A model generated the notes under the pieces. It was not told the DNA's origin and did no database searches. It saw only the letters and a list, made by a program, of their open reading frames with translations. The position numbers and the translations under genes were made by a program. Positions 1-7,254 of a DNA stretch of 64,000 nucleotides are shown piece by piece (the stretch's first letter is position 1; every line of letters starts with the position of its first letter). This DNA comes from Streptomyces sp. YPW6 (GTDB lineage Bacteria; Actinomycetota; Actinomycetes; Streptomycetales; Streptomycetaceae). Where the stretch lies: positions 3,755,001 through 3,819,000 of the forward strand of contig NZ_CP076457.1 in NCBI RefSeq assembly GCF_018866325.1, written 5' to 3'.

Positions 1-1
1 G

Positions 2-745
2 ACCTGCCTGACCATGCCCTACGGCCCCGATTTCACCGCGGTCGGCATGATGCTCGTCGCCGGACGCTACGCACGTCAGGGGATCGCCCGCCGGCTCATG
101 CGGCAGGTGATGGAGACGGCGGGGGGCACTCCGCTCGCCCTGTACGCCACGGAGCAGGGGCAGCCGCTCTACGAAGACCTCGGCTTCTCCCCCGTGGGCC
201 GCGCCGAACGCGTCGGCGGGCGTTTCGCAGCGACCGGCTCCGGCGGCTTCCCCGCGCCCTCGGCCGCCCATGCCTCCCCCGGCTCTGCCGCGTACTCCCC
301 GCCGTCGGCCTCGACCGTGACCACCCGGCCGGCCGCTGCCGACGATCTGCAGGCGATGGTACGGCTCGACCTCCCCGTGTTCGGTACGGACCGCACGCAT
401 CTCCTAGCCCGGCTGCCCGCCTTCTCCGACCGGCTCCAGGTCGCCGAGGAGCACGGCGAGCTGGTGGGCTACGCGGCGCTCTGGCCGAGCGGGCCGGCCG
501 AGGTGGTGGGGCCGCTGATCGCTCGGGACACGGCCACCGCACAGGCCCTGGTCACGGCCCTGGCCGCCACGACGGACCGGCCGCTGCGGGCCGATGTCGA
601 CGCCCGGCACCAGGAACTGCTCGGCTGGCTGGCGGAGCGCGGCCTGGAGCCGTTGTCCCGGACGACCGTGATGACGTACGGCATCCCGGACCTGCCCGGT
701 GACGCCACCCGCAGGTTCGCCCCGCTCACCGTCGCGACGGGCTGA
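2..745 (+). CDS. GNAT N-acetyltransferase, two-domain, 5' end cut by window edge
   Basis: This gene encodes a probable acetyl-CoA-dependent N-acetyltransferase of the GNAT family with unknown substrate. The first domain shows the family's acetyl-CoA loop (GRYARQGIARRLM) followed by the typical YEDLGF end. After a Ser/Ala/Pro-rich linker of about 45 residues a second GNAT-like half follows and ends at a TGA at 743-745. The frame is open to the window start, and the visible ATG at 14 lies in the middle of the first domain, so the real start is upstream. The product is therefore partial. Family assignment is firm; function beyond that is not known. Confidence 0.8.
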   Translation, partial: TCLTMPYGPDFTAVGMMLVAGRYARQGIARRLMRQVMETAGGTPLALYATEQGQPLYEDLGFSPVGRAERVGGRFAATGSGGFPAPSAAHASPGSAAYSPPSASTVTTRPAAADDLQAMVRLDLPVFGTDRTHLLARLPAFSDRLQVAEEHGELVGYAALWPSGPAEVVGPLIARDTATAQALVTALAATTDRPLRADVDARHQELLGWLAERGLEPLSRTTVMTYGIPDLPGDATRRFAPLTVATG

Positions 746-782
746 CGCGGCCGCACCGTCGCGGAGACGGTACGGCCGCGTC
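744..782 (+). terminator. Intrinsic hairpin terminator after the acetyltransferase
   Basis: A 17-bp inverted repeat with one mismatch and a 5-base loop overlaps the TGA stop codon. It is G+C rich and has no clear U tract, as is common in Streptomyces. It may also serve the converging MFS gene. Confidence 0.6.
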
Positions 783-904
783 GCGCTCGAAGCCATCGCG
801 CCCGGGGAATCGTGGGCGGGGTGGCCGGTCCGCGGGAGGTCCGAGCCGCGGTGCAGCCGATGCGCGGTGTGCGGGCCGGGGCTCGGGGCAGGCGGCGCCT
901 GGGC

Positions 905-2116
905 TCAGTGCCGGGCAGCCGCCACGGGGGCCGGTTCCGGGCCGCTCCCGGCGACGATGCGGCCCCTCCCCGTCTCCCGGCGCTCCAGGATGCTGGAGAG
1001 CACCGCCAGGACCAGCGCCGAGGCGGCGAGCGCGGCGCCGACCCCGTTGGGGGCCGTGTAGCCGAGGCCGGCCGCGATGACGAGACCGCCGAGCCAGGCG
1101 GACAGCGCGTTGCCGAGGTTGAAGGCCCCGATGTTGACCGCGGAGGCCAGCGTCGGGGCGGCCGCCGCCTGGTCGAGGACCCGCTTCTGCAGCGGCGGCA
1201 CGGTCGCGAAGCCCAGGGCGCCGATCAGGACGAGGGTGACGGCCGCGGCGGTCTTGTCGTGGGCGGTCACGGTGAACAGGCCGAGGACCACGGCGAGCGC
1301 GCCGAGCGAGACGTACAGCAGGGGCATCGGACGGCGGTCGGCGAACTTCCCGCCGATCAGGTTGCCGCCCACCATGCCGAGGCCGAAGAGGACCAGCAGC
1401 CAGGTGACGGACGAGGCCGAGTAGCCGGCGATCTCGGTCATCATCGGGGTGATGTAGGTGATCGCGGCGAAGACTCCGCCGAATCCCAGGACGGTCATGG
1501 CCATCGCCAGCAGGACCTGGACGTTGCGGAACGCGGCCAGCTCGTGGCGGATGCGTACGCCTTCCGCCTTGGGCTGCTCGGGCACGAGCTTCGCGACGCC
1601 GAGCAGGCCCACGACGCCGAGGGCGGCGACGACGAGGAACGTGGTCCGCCAGCCCGCGGTCTGCCCGATGAACGTGCCCAGGGGGACGCCGACGACGTTG
1701 GCCACGGTGAGTCCGGTGAACATCATGGCGATGGCCCCGGCCTTCTTCCGCGGCGGGACCAGACCGGCCGCGACCACGGAGCCGATGCCGAAGAAGGCAC
1801 CGTGCGCGAGGGAGGCGATCACGCGTCCGGCGAGCATGACGCCGAAGACCGGAGCGAGCGCGGACACCACGTTGCCCACGACGAACAGTCCCATCAGCAG
1901 CATCAGCATGCGCTTACGGGTGACACGGGTGCCCAGCAGCGTCATCAGCGGGGCGCCGAGGACCACACCGAGCGCGTAGCCGGTCACCAGGAAGCCCGCG
2001 GTCGGGATCGAGACCTGGAAATCACCGGCGACCTCGGGGAGCAACCCCATGATCACGAACTCGGTCGTGCCGATCCCGAATGCCCCGATGGCGAGAGCGA
2101 GGAGCGCTAGCGGCAT
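905..2116 (-). CDS. MFS efflux transporter (DHA1, AraJ/Cmx-like)
   Basis: This gene encodes a 403-residue, twelve-helix drug:H+ antiporter of the major facilitator superfamily in the cytoplasmic membrane. The start of the protein (PLALLALAIGAFGIGTTEF) and the later motifs GRVIASLAHGAFFGIG and GTFIGQTAGWR are typical of the AraJ/Cmx group of sugar and drug exporters. I chose the ATG at 2116 because AGGGAAGG lies 9 bases upstream; an in-frame ATG at 2143 lacks such a site. The gene is divergent from a MarR regulator, the classical layout of a locally controlled efflux pump. The substrate cannot be read from the sequence. Confidence 0.85.
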   Translation of the reverse strand: MPLALLALAIGAFGIGTTEFVIMGLLPEVAGDFQVSIPTAGFLVTGYALGVVLGAPLMTLLGTRVTRKRMLMLLMGLFVVGNVVSALAPVFGVMLAGRVIASLAHGAFFGIGSVVAAGLVPPRKKAGAIAMMFTGLTVANVVGVPLGTFIGQTAGWRTTFLVVAALGVVGLLGVAKLVPEQPKAEGVRIRHELAAFRNVQVLLAMAMTVLGFGGVFAAITYITPMMTEIAGYSASSVTWLLVLFGLGMVGGNLIGGKFADRRPMPLLYVSLGALAVVLGLFTVTAHDKTAAAVTLVLIGALGFATVPPLQKRVLDQAAAAPTLASAVNIGAFNLGNALSAWLGGLVIAAGLGYTAPNGVGAALAASALVLAVLSSILERRETGRGRIVAGSGPEPAPVAAARH

Positions 2117-2134
2117 GGGTCTGACCTTCCCTGA

Positions 2135-2212
2135 AGATTGCATCTGCGCCTTACAGGCGTCAACAATAATTGCAGACGCCGATTAATTGCAAACGCGGGC
2201 TATTGCAGATGC
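2135..2212. promoter_or_regulatory. Divergent promoter and MarR-type operator repeats
   Basis: For the MFS gene the minus strand reads TTGACG (2163-2158), a 17-bp spacer and CAATCT (2140-2135), a good sigma-70-like promoter. ATTGCARA is repeated on the plus strand at 2169, 2186 and 2202, at 16-17-bp spacing. Inverted repeats GCATCTGC/GCAGATGC (2140-2147, 2205-2212) and GGCGTC/GACGCC (2157-2162, 2175-2180) surround these. The most economical reading is that the adjacent MarR protein binds here and occludes the MFS promoter. Confidence 0.6.
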
Positions 2213-2254
2213 CCTCTATCCTGGAGTCACACCGCTCCCGTACGGAGGAGAGAC

Positions 2255-2713
2255 ATGACAGCGGCCGACCCCGCCCTGACCGCCATCGCCCAGAGCTGGT
2301 GCACGCTCTCCCTGCTCCACGGGAAGATCGAGGCCCGCATCGAACGGGCCCTCCAGGCCGGACACGGGCTCAGCGCACGTGAGTACTCCCTGCTCGACGT
2401 GTTGAGCCGGCAGCACAACGGCGTCGGCGGGCATCTCCAGATGAAACAGGTCGCCGACGCCGTCGTCCTCAGCCAGAGCGCCACCACCCGGCTCGTCACC
2501 CGCCTCGAGGACCGCGGGCTGCTGACCCGGTATCTGTGCGACACCGACCGCCGGGGCATCTACACCGACGTCACCGAAGCCGGGATCGCCCTCCTGGAGG
2601 CCGCCCGGCCGACGAACGACAGCGCGCTGCGGGCGGCGCTGGACGAGGCGGCGGAGAACCCGGAGCTCGCCCCCCTGGTGAGAGCGGTCGAGGAGCTGAA
2701 GGCTCCGGCCTGA
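2255..2713 (+). CDS. MarR-family transcriptional regulator
   Basis: This gene encodes a 152-residue winged-helix regulator. The central part (LSAREYSLLDVL, then QVADAVVLSQSATTRLVTRL and EDRGLLTR) is the MarR DNA-binding domain, and the following DRRGIYTDVTEAG is the wing. The ATG at 2255 is preceded by GGAGGAGAG. The protein has the usual MarR length. It lies head-to-head with the MFS exporter at 905-2116, so it most likely represses that gene and itself and is released by a ligand that the pump exports. Confidence 0.88.
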   Translation: MTAADPALTAIAQSWCTLSLLHGKIEARIERALQAGHGLSAREYSLLDVLSRQHNGVGGHLQMKQVADAVVLSQSATTRLVTRLEDRGLLTRYLCDTDRRGIYTDVTEAGIALLEAARPTNDSALRAALDEAAENPELAPLVRAVEELKAPA

Positions 2714-2716
2714 CCC

Positions 2717-2781
2717 GCTCTGCTCACCGGCTCTGCTCACCGGCTCTGCTCACGGGCTCTGCTCACCGACTCTGCTCACGG
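2717..2781. repeat. Five tandem copies of a 13-bp unit
   Basis: Five head-to-tail copies of gctctgctcaccg follow the MarR stop codon with only three changes between copies. The unit is not palindromic. It probably arose by replication slippage; no function is evident. Confidence 0.85.
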
Positions 2782-2908
2782 GCTCGGGTCCAGCACTCCG
2801 GCCCACCTCCGATCGCACCGTCGGGCAGACGTCCCCGGATCAACGCCTTCGAGCCGACGCCTTCGAGCAACGAAGCGTCCCCCGGCACCCCGCCCTAGGA
2901 TGCCGATC

Positions 2909-3361
2909 ATGAGTGATTTCGACATACGCCCCGCCACCCCGGACGACCTGCCCGCGGTGGTCGCGATGCTCGCCGACGACCCTCTGGGCGCGCAGCGCGA
3001 GTCACCGGACGACCTCGCCCCATACCAGAAGGCGCTCCAGCGGCTGGCCGACGACCCGAACCAGCACGTGGTCGTCGCCGTCCGCCGGGACCGGGTCGTC
3101 GGCACGCTGCAGCTGACCATCGTCCCGGGGCTGTCCCGCCGGGGCTCGACCCGCTCGATCATCGAAGGCGTCCGCATCCACGGCGACGAGCGGGGCAGCG
3201 GCCTCGGTACCCAGCTCATCCAGTGGGCGGTGGACGAATCCCGTCGCCAGAACTGCCAGTTGGTGCAGCTGACCTCGGATGCCACCCGCAAGGACGCGCA
3301 CCGCTTCTACGAGCGGCTCGGCTTCACCGCGAGCCACGTGGGCTTCAAGCTGGCGCTCTGA
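2909..3361 (+). CDS. GNAT N-acetyltransferase
   Basis: This gene encodes a 150-residue single-domain GNAT acetyltransferase of unknown substrate. The N-terminal beta strand (IRPATPDDLPAVVAML), the acetyl-CoA loop (GDERGSGLGTQLIQWA) and the closing AHRFYERLGF are all present. Two in-frame ATGs occur; I prefer 2909 because TAGGA sits 8 bases upstream of it, whereas the ATG at 2900 overlaps that site. The gene stands alone. A perfect parS palindrome starts 10 bases after its stop and can act as its terminator. Confidence 0.85.
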   Translation: MSDFDIRPATPDDLPAVVAMLADDPLGAQRESPDDLAPYQKALQRLADDPNQHVVVAVRRDRVVGTLQLTIVPGLSRRGSTRSIIEGVRIHGDERGSGLGTQLIQWAVDESRRQNCQLVQLTSDATRKDAHRFYERLGFTASHVGFKLAL

Positions 3362-3371
3362 CCGGGTGGGT

Positions 3372-3385
3372 GTTTCACGTGAAAC
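3372..3385. other. parS site inside a 22-bp palindrome
   Basis: This is an exact GTTTCACGTGAAAC, the Streptomyces ParB-binding centromere sequence. It is extended to a perfect 22-bp palindrome (3368-3389) between two convergent genes, so it may double as a bidirectional terminator. Confidence 0.95.
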
Positions 3386-3410
3386 ACCCACCCCTTCATC
3401 GTTCCGGGGC

Positions 3411-4787
3411 TCAGCCGCCGAGCCCGCGCCAGCCCTCCGCGTTGACGCCGCCGGGCACGGCCGCCCCCGCGTCGTACGGCTCACGGGTGAAGACGAACGA
3501 GCCGAGGTCGAGGTGGTCCACCGAGCCGTCGTCCTTGCGCACGACGCGCAGGGTCTCCCCCGCGTAGTAGTCGTTCTGGCCGGTCCAGGTGCCGTCCGGC
3601 CGGTACGTGAAGGCCGCGCCGCGCCCCATGCCGCCGAGCGGTGTGAGCTGAAGTCCCCGGTCCCCCGTGAGGCTCAGCGTGAACGTACTGGTGCCCCAGT
3701 GCCAGACACCCGTCAGCGCGAGCAGGTCGTCGTCCACCTCGGGCAGCGGGCGCCAGGGCTCCGGAATCCGCGGCTCGGCCTCGACGACGATGCCCAGGAG
3801 TTCGGCGGCCAGCGTCGCGGCGGGCAGCCCGGAGGTGACGTTGGCGAGGGCGACCGCCGCCACGTCCTCCTCCGCGCACACCCAGAGTCCGGCGACGAAT
3901 CCGGGAAGGGATCCCGAGTGCCCGAAGAGGACGCGGCCTTCGCCCCCGACGATCTGGAGCCCGAGACCGTAACCGCTGCCGCCCGTCTCGACCGGCGCGG
4001 CCGGTGTCCGCATCTCCCGTACGGAGGGCGCCGAGAGGACCCGGTCGTCGCCTTCGGCCAGGAAGGCGGCGAATCGCAGCAGGTCCTCCGCGGTGGACCA
4101 GAGCTGACCGGCAGGCGCCATGATCCCGAGGTCCTCGGCGGGCTCGCTCAGCATGACATCGGCCCAGGGGTGCACGGCCCAGCCGCCCGCGTGCGGTGCC
4201 ACGGGGGAGCTCGTCGTCCGGTGCATGCCCAGCGGCTCCAGGATCTCGCGGCGCAACGCCTCTTCCCAGGGGACACCGCGAACCGCTTCCACCAGCGAAC
4301 CGAGCAGGGTGTAACCGGGGTTGGAGTAGTGATGCCGATGCCCTGCCGGATGCATCTGGGGCCGGTCACCCAGGACATCGGCGATCTCCGGCCGCAGGCT
4401 GCCGGGCGTCCGCTCCCACCAGGGGGCCGGCGTCTCGGCTCCCAACCCCGCACTGTGGCAGAGCAGCTGAAAGACGGTCGCCCCGCCCACGCCCGTGCCC
4501 GGAAGGTGCTTCTCCAAAGGGTCGTCCAGGTCGATCAGGCCCTCGTCCCGCAGACGCAGCACCAGAACGGCCGTGAACGTCTTGGTGATCGAGCCGATCC
4601 GGTACTGCGTCCCGGCATCGGGAGCGTGCCTGTCGAGACACGTACGCACCCCGCTCCAAGCCGTGGTCCCCTCGCGCCCCACCGCGGCCACGAGGGACGG
4701 CGCACGCCCGTCCCGCTGCGCGACAGCGATGCGGTGCAGCAGGGCACGCCGGGTACTGGGAAGCAGGTCTTCACCGCGAGAAGTCAT
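3411..4787 (-). CDS. Serine hydrolase, class C beta-lactamase / DD-peptidase family
   Basis: This gene encodes a 458-residue enzyme of the penicillin-binding-like serine hydrolase family. The nucleophile motif SITK lies at residues 66-69, the second motif YSN at 154-156 and the KTG-equivalent HSG at 290-292. A small beta-rich C-terminal domain of roughly 110 residues follows, as in D-aminopeptidase and esterase members. There is no signal peptide, so the enzyme is probably cytoplasmic and acts as a peptidase or esterase more than as a beta-lactamase; this last point is inference. The ATG at 4787 is the first plausible start. Its upstream neighbour on the opposite strand is a broken hydrolase gene. 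Confidence 0.85.
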   Translation of the reverse strand: MTSRGEDLLPSTRRALLHRIAVAQRDGRAPSLVAAVGREGTTAWSGVRTCLDRHAPDAGTQYRIGSITKTFTAVLVLRLRDEGLIDLDDPLEKHLPGTGVGGATVFQLLCHSAGLGAETPAPWWERTPGSLRPEIADVLGDRPQMHPAGHRHHYSNPGYTLLGSLVEAVRGVPWEEALRREILEPLGMHRTTSSPVAPHAGGWAVHPWADVMLSEPAEDLGIMAPAGQLWSTAEDLLRFAAFLAEGDDRVLSAPSVREMRTPAAPVETGGSGYGLGLQIVGGEGRVLFGHSGSLPGFVAGLWVCAEEDVAAVALANVTSGLPAATLAAELLGIVVEAEPRIPEPWRPLPEVDDDLLALTGVWHWGTSTFTLSLTGDRGLQLTPLGGMGRGAAFTYRPDGTWTGQNDYYAGETLRVVRKDDGSVDHLDLGSFVFTREPYDAGAAVPGGVNAEGWRGLGG

Positions 4788-4801
4788 GATCCCACCCTTA
4801 T

Positions 4802-5317
4802 CCGACCAGCCGCTTCTTGACGAGCCCTTTTACCCCGGCGCTCATTGCCCGGCTGATGCCCCTGATCGACGGCCTGACCCCCGAACGCGTCCTGAGCGAT
4901 GCCGACGCCTAGCTCGGCATTCTCACCGCCCAGTCCGAGGCCGGCCCGGGACCGGTCGCGGTGACCGGCTACTGCATCGGCGGCCTCCTGGCGACCCGCA
5001 CCGCCGCGGCCCACCCCGGTCAGGTAGCCGCCCTCGCCGCGTTCCACGCCCCCGTCGCCGCCGACGGACCCGAGAGCCTGCTCCGGCTCACCGCCGACGT
5101 CCACTTCGGGCATGCCGCGACGGACATCAGCCCCGAGGCGCTCGGCGAGCTGAACCGGTCCCTGGAAACCACCGGGATCGACCACACCTCGGAGATCTAC
5201 CCGGGCACCGTCCACGGCTTCACCATGTCCGACACCGACGCCTTCGCCCCGGCCGCCCTGCGGCACCACTGGAACCGCCTGCTCCCGCTCCTCGGCCGCG
5301 CCCTGGCGAAGGGCTGA
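4802..5317 (+). pseudogene. Dienelactone hydrolase remnant, truncated and interrupted by a stop
   Basis: In one frame this stretch reads through the C-terminal two thirds of a dienelactone hydrolase-family enzyme. The nucleophile elbow GYCIGG, a probable catalytic Asp in ATDIS and the His in VHGFTM are intact. However, an in-frame TAG at 4910-4912 interrupts the homologous reading between SDADA and LGIL, and the first third of the enzyme is missing: only 14 bases separate the open frame from the start of the divergent hydrolase. The ATG at 4961 could start only a 118-residue fragment. I read this as a decayed gene; a sequencing error at the TAG would not restore the missing N terminus. Confidence 0.75.
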
Positions 5318-5322
5318 CCCCG

Positions 5323-6798
5323 TCAGGTCTGCGCCATGTCCACGAAACGGGAGTAGTGGCCCTGGAAGGCCACGGTGATGGTGGCCGTCGGGCCGTTTCG
5401 GTGCTTGCCGACGATGATGTCGGCCTCACCGGCGCGCGGTGACTCCTTCTCGTAGGCGTCCTCCCGGTGCAGCAGGATGACCATGTCGGCGTCCTGCTCG
5501 ATGGAGCCGGACTCACGCAGGTCGGACACCATCGGCTTCTTGTCCGTACGCTGCTCGGGCCCACGGTTCAGCTGCGACAGCGCGATCACCGGGACCTCCA
5601 ACTCCTTGGCCAGCAGCTTCAGGTTTCGGGACATATCCGAAACCTCCTGCTGGCGGCTCTCGGACCGCTTCGACCCACCGGCCTGCATCAGCTGCAGGTA
5701 GTCGATGATCACGAGCTTGATGTCGTTGCGCTGCTTCAGCCGACGGCATTTCGCGCGGATCTCCATCATCGACAGGTTGGGGGAGTCGTCGATGTAGAGC
5801 GGAGCGGCCGAGACCTCGGGCATCCGGCGCGCGAGCCGCGTCCAGTCCTCGTCCGTCATCGTGCCGGACCGCATGTGGTGCAGGGCCACCCGTGCCTCGG
5901 CCGACAGCAGGCGCATCGCGATCTCGTTGCGCCCCATTTCGAGGGAGAAGATGACGCTGGGCAGGTTGTTCTTGATCGACGCGGCGCGCGCGAAGTCCAG
6001 TGCGAGCGTGGACTTGCCCATCGCGGGGCGGGCCGCGATGACGATCATCTGCCCCGGGTGCATGCCGTTCGTCAGGGAGTCGAGGTCCGTGAAGCCCGTC
6101 GGCACGCCGGTCATCTCGCCGCTGCGCGAGCCGATGGCCTCGATCTCGTCGAGCGCGCCCTCCATGATGTCGCCGAGGGGGAGGTAGTCCTCGCTGGTGC
6201 GCTGCTCGGTGACCGCGTAGATCTCGGCCTGCGCGGAGTTGACGATCTCGTCGACGTCCCCGTCCGCCGCGTATCCCATCTGCGTGATCTTCGTGCCCGC
6301 CTCGACCAGCCGCCGCAGCACCGCACGCTCGTGGACGATCTCGGCGTAGTACGAGGCGTTGGCCGCGGTGGGCACGGACTGCACGAGAGTGTGCAGATAC
6401 GGCGCTCCGCCGACCTTGGTGATCTCACCGCGCTTCACGAGCTCGGCGGCGACCGTGATCGGGTCGGCCGGCTCGCCCTTGGCGTAGAGGTCCAGGATCG
6501 CCGTGAAGACGGTCTCGTGGGCGGGGCGGTAGAAGTCGTGCCCCTTGATGACCTCGACGACCTCGGCGATCGCGTCCTTGGACAGCAGCATGCCGCCCAG
6601 GACCGACTGCTCGGCGTCGACGTCCTGGGGCGGGACCCGCTCGAAGCCGGGAGCGCCGCCGTCCCAGGCCTCGTCCGAGCCGCGGTCGTGGCGGTCCTCG
6701 CGCCCCTTGCGGTCCCCGCGACGCTGACGGGAGACAGGCAGACGGTCCCCGGGACCGGTCTCGGTCCAGGGGTCGTCCAATGGCTCGGGAATGCTCAC
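5323..6798 (-). CDS. dnaB: Replicative DNA helicase DnaB
   Basis: This gene encodes the hexameric 5'-3' helicase of the replication fork, 491 residues. The N-terminal DnaB domain (VPPQDVDAEQSVLGGMLL onward, about residues 56-160) is followed by a linker and the RecA-like motor. Walker A (ARPAMGKST) lies at residues 256-264 and Walker B (KLVIIDYLQL) at 361-370. There is no intein, unlike many mycobacterial DnaBs. I chose the GTG at 6798 because GGAGG lies just upstream; the longer reading to 6963 is Arg/Pro-rich and unlike the family. The charged first 45 residues are typical of Streptomyces DnaB. The stop lies 5 bases from that of the dienelactone hydrolase remnant. Confidence 0.97.
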   Translation of the reverse strand: MSIPEPLDDPWTETGPGDRLPVSRQRRGDRKGREDRHDRGSDEAWDGGAPGFERVPPQDVDAEQSVLGGMLLSKDAIAEVVEVIKGHDFYRPAHETVFTAILDLYAKGEPADPITVAAELVKRGEITKVGGAPYLHTLVQSVPTAANASYYAEIVHERAVLRRLVEAGTKITQMGYAADGDVDEIVNSAQAEIYAVTEQRTSEDYLPLGDIMEGALDEIEAIGSRSGEMTGVPTGFTDLDSLTNGMHPGQMIVIAARPAMGKSTLALDFARAASIKNNLPSVIFSLEMGRNEIAMRLLSAEARVALHHMRSGTMTDEDWTRLARRMPEVSAAPLYIDDSPNLSMMEIRAKCRRLKQRNDIKLVIIDYLQLMQAGGSKRSESRQQEVSDMSRNLKLLAKELEVPVIALSQLNRGPEQRTDKKPMVSDLRESGSIEQDADMVILLHREDAYEKESPRAGEADIIVGKHRNGPTATITVAFQGHYSRFVDMAQT

Positions 6799-6978
6799 CG
6801 GGCCGCCTCCTCCCGTCCGCATCGCGGACCTAGCCGTGCCACCTTTCTTACGGCACGGCACCGACAAACAGGGCGCCCGACTCCACTTCCGGCGCGTCTG
6901 GTTCGGTGGATTCCGGTGCCGGAACGGAGTGCGGGCGCCGCACCACGGTAGGCCCCTCGACACCGTCAGCCAATCTGG

Positions 6979-7067
6979 TTATCCACAGGGCATGTGGACG
7001 ACGGACCAGATGCTGTGGAGAACCCTGCCGAACCTGTGCACGGACCAGGGGACAGTACTGTGGACAA
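6979..7067. promoter_or_regulatory. Cluster of four DnaA boxes upstream of dnaB
   Basis: Four 9-mers match the DnaA box TTRTCCACA: TTATCCACA at 6979-6987 (exact), and on the minus strand TCGTCCACA at 7001-6993, TTCTCCACA at 7022-7014 and TTGTCCACA at 7067-7059 (exact). They lie 181-269 bases before the dnaB start, in the 456-base gap shared with the divergent MATE gene. Two weaker copies follow near 7163 and 7233. Apart from these and the MATE promoter I see no gene in the gap. Binding would allow DnaA control of dnaB or titration of DnaA. Confidence 0.75.
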
Positions 7068-7218
7068 ACTCATAGCACCACTACCATCACCAGCCTGACC
7101 TGCATGTTCTCCATCCACCGACTGTGGGGGAGAAAAACTTCCGCCCTCATGTCAAGATCATCGCAAACGGTTCGGGCAGGTGGGACCCAGCCACCCAGGA
7201 GTAAGGACCACAGTTCAA

Positions 7219-7248
7219 TTGCGTCTCTTACCTGTGGAAGATTAGATT
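7219..7248 (+). promoter_or_regulatory. Putative promoter of the MATE gene, probably leaderless
   Basis: TTGCGT (7219-7224) and TAGATT (7243-7248) are separated by 18 bases. The -10 box ends 6 bases before the ATG at 7255 and no ribosome-binding site precedes that ATG, so transcription and translation may start at the same base. This is inferred from sequence alone. Confidence 0.5.
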
Positions 7249-7254
7249 GACCCC

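Noticed and set aside
3279..4820. Long plus-strand frame across the serine hydrolase
   Set aside because: The minus strand encodes the complete SITK/YSN/HSG enzyme; the plus-strand frame is an Arg/Gly-rich shadow.
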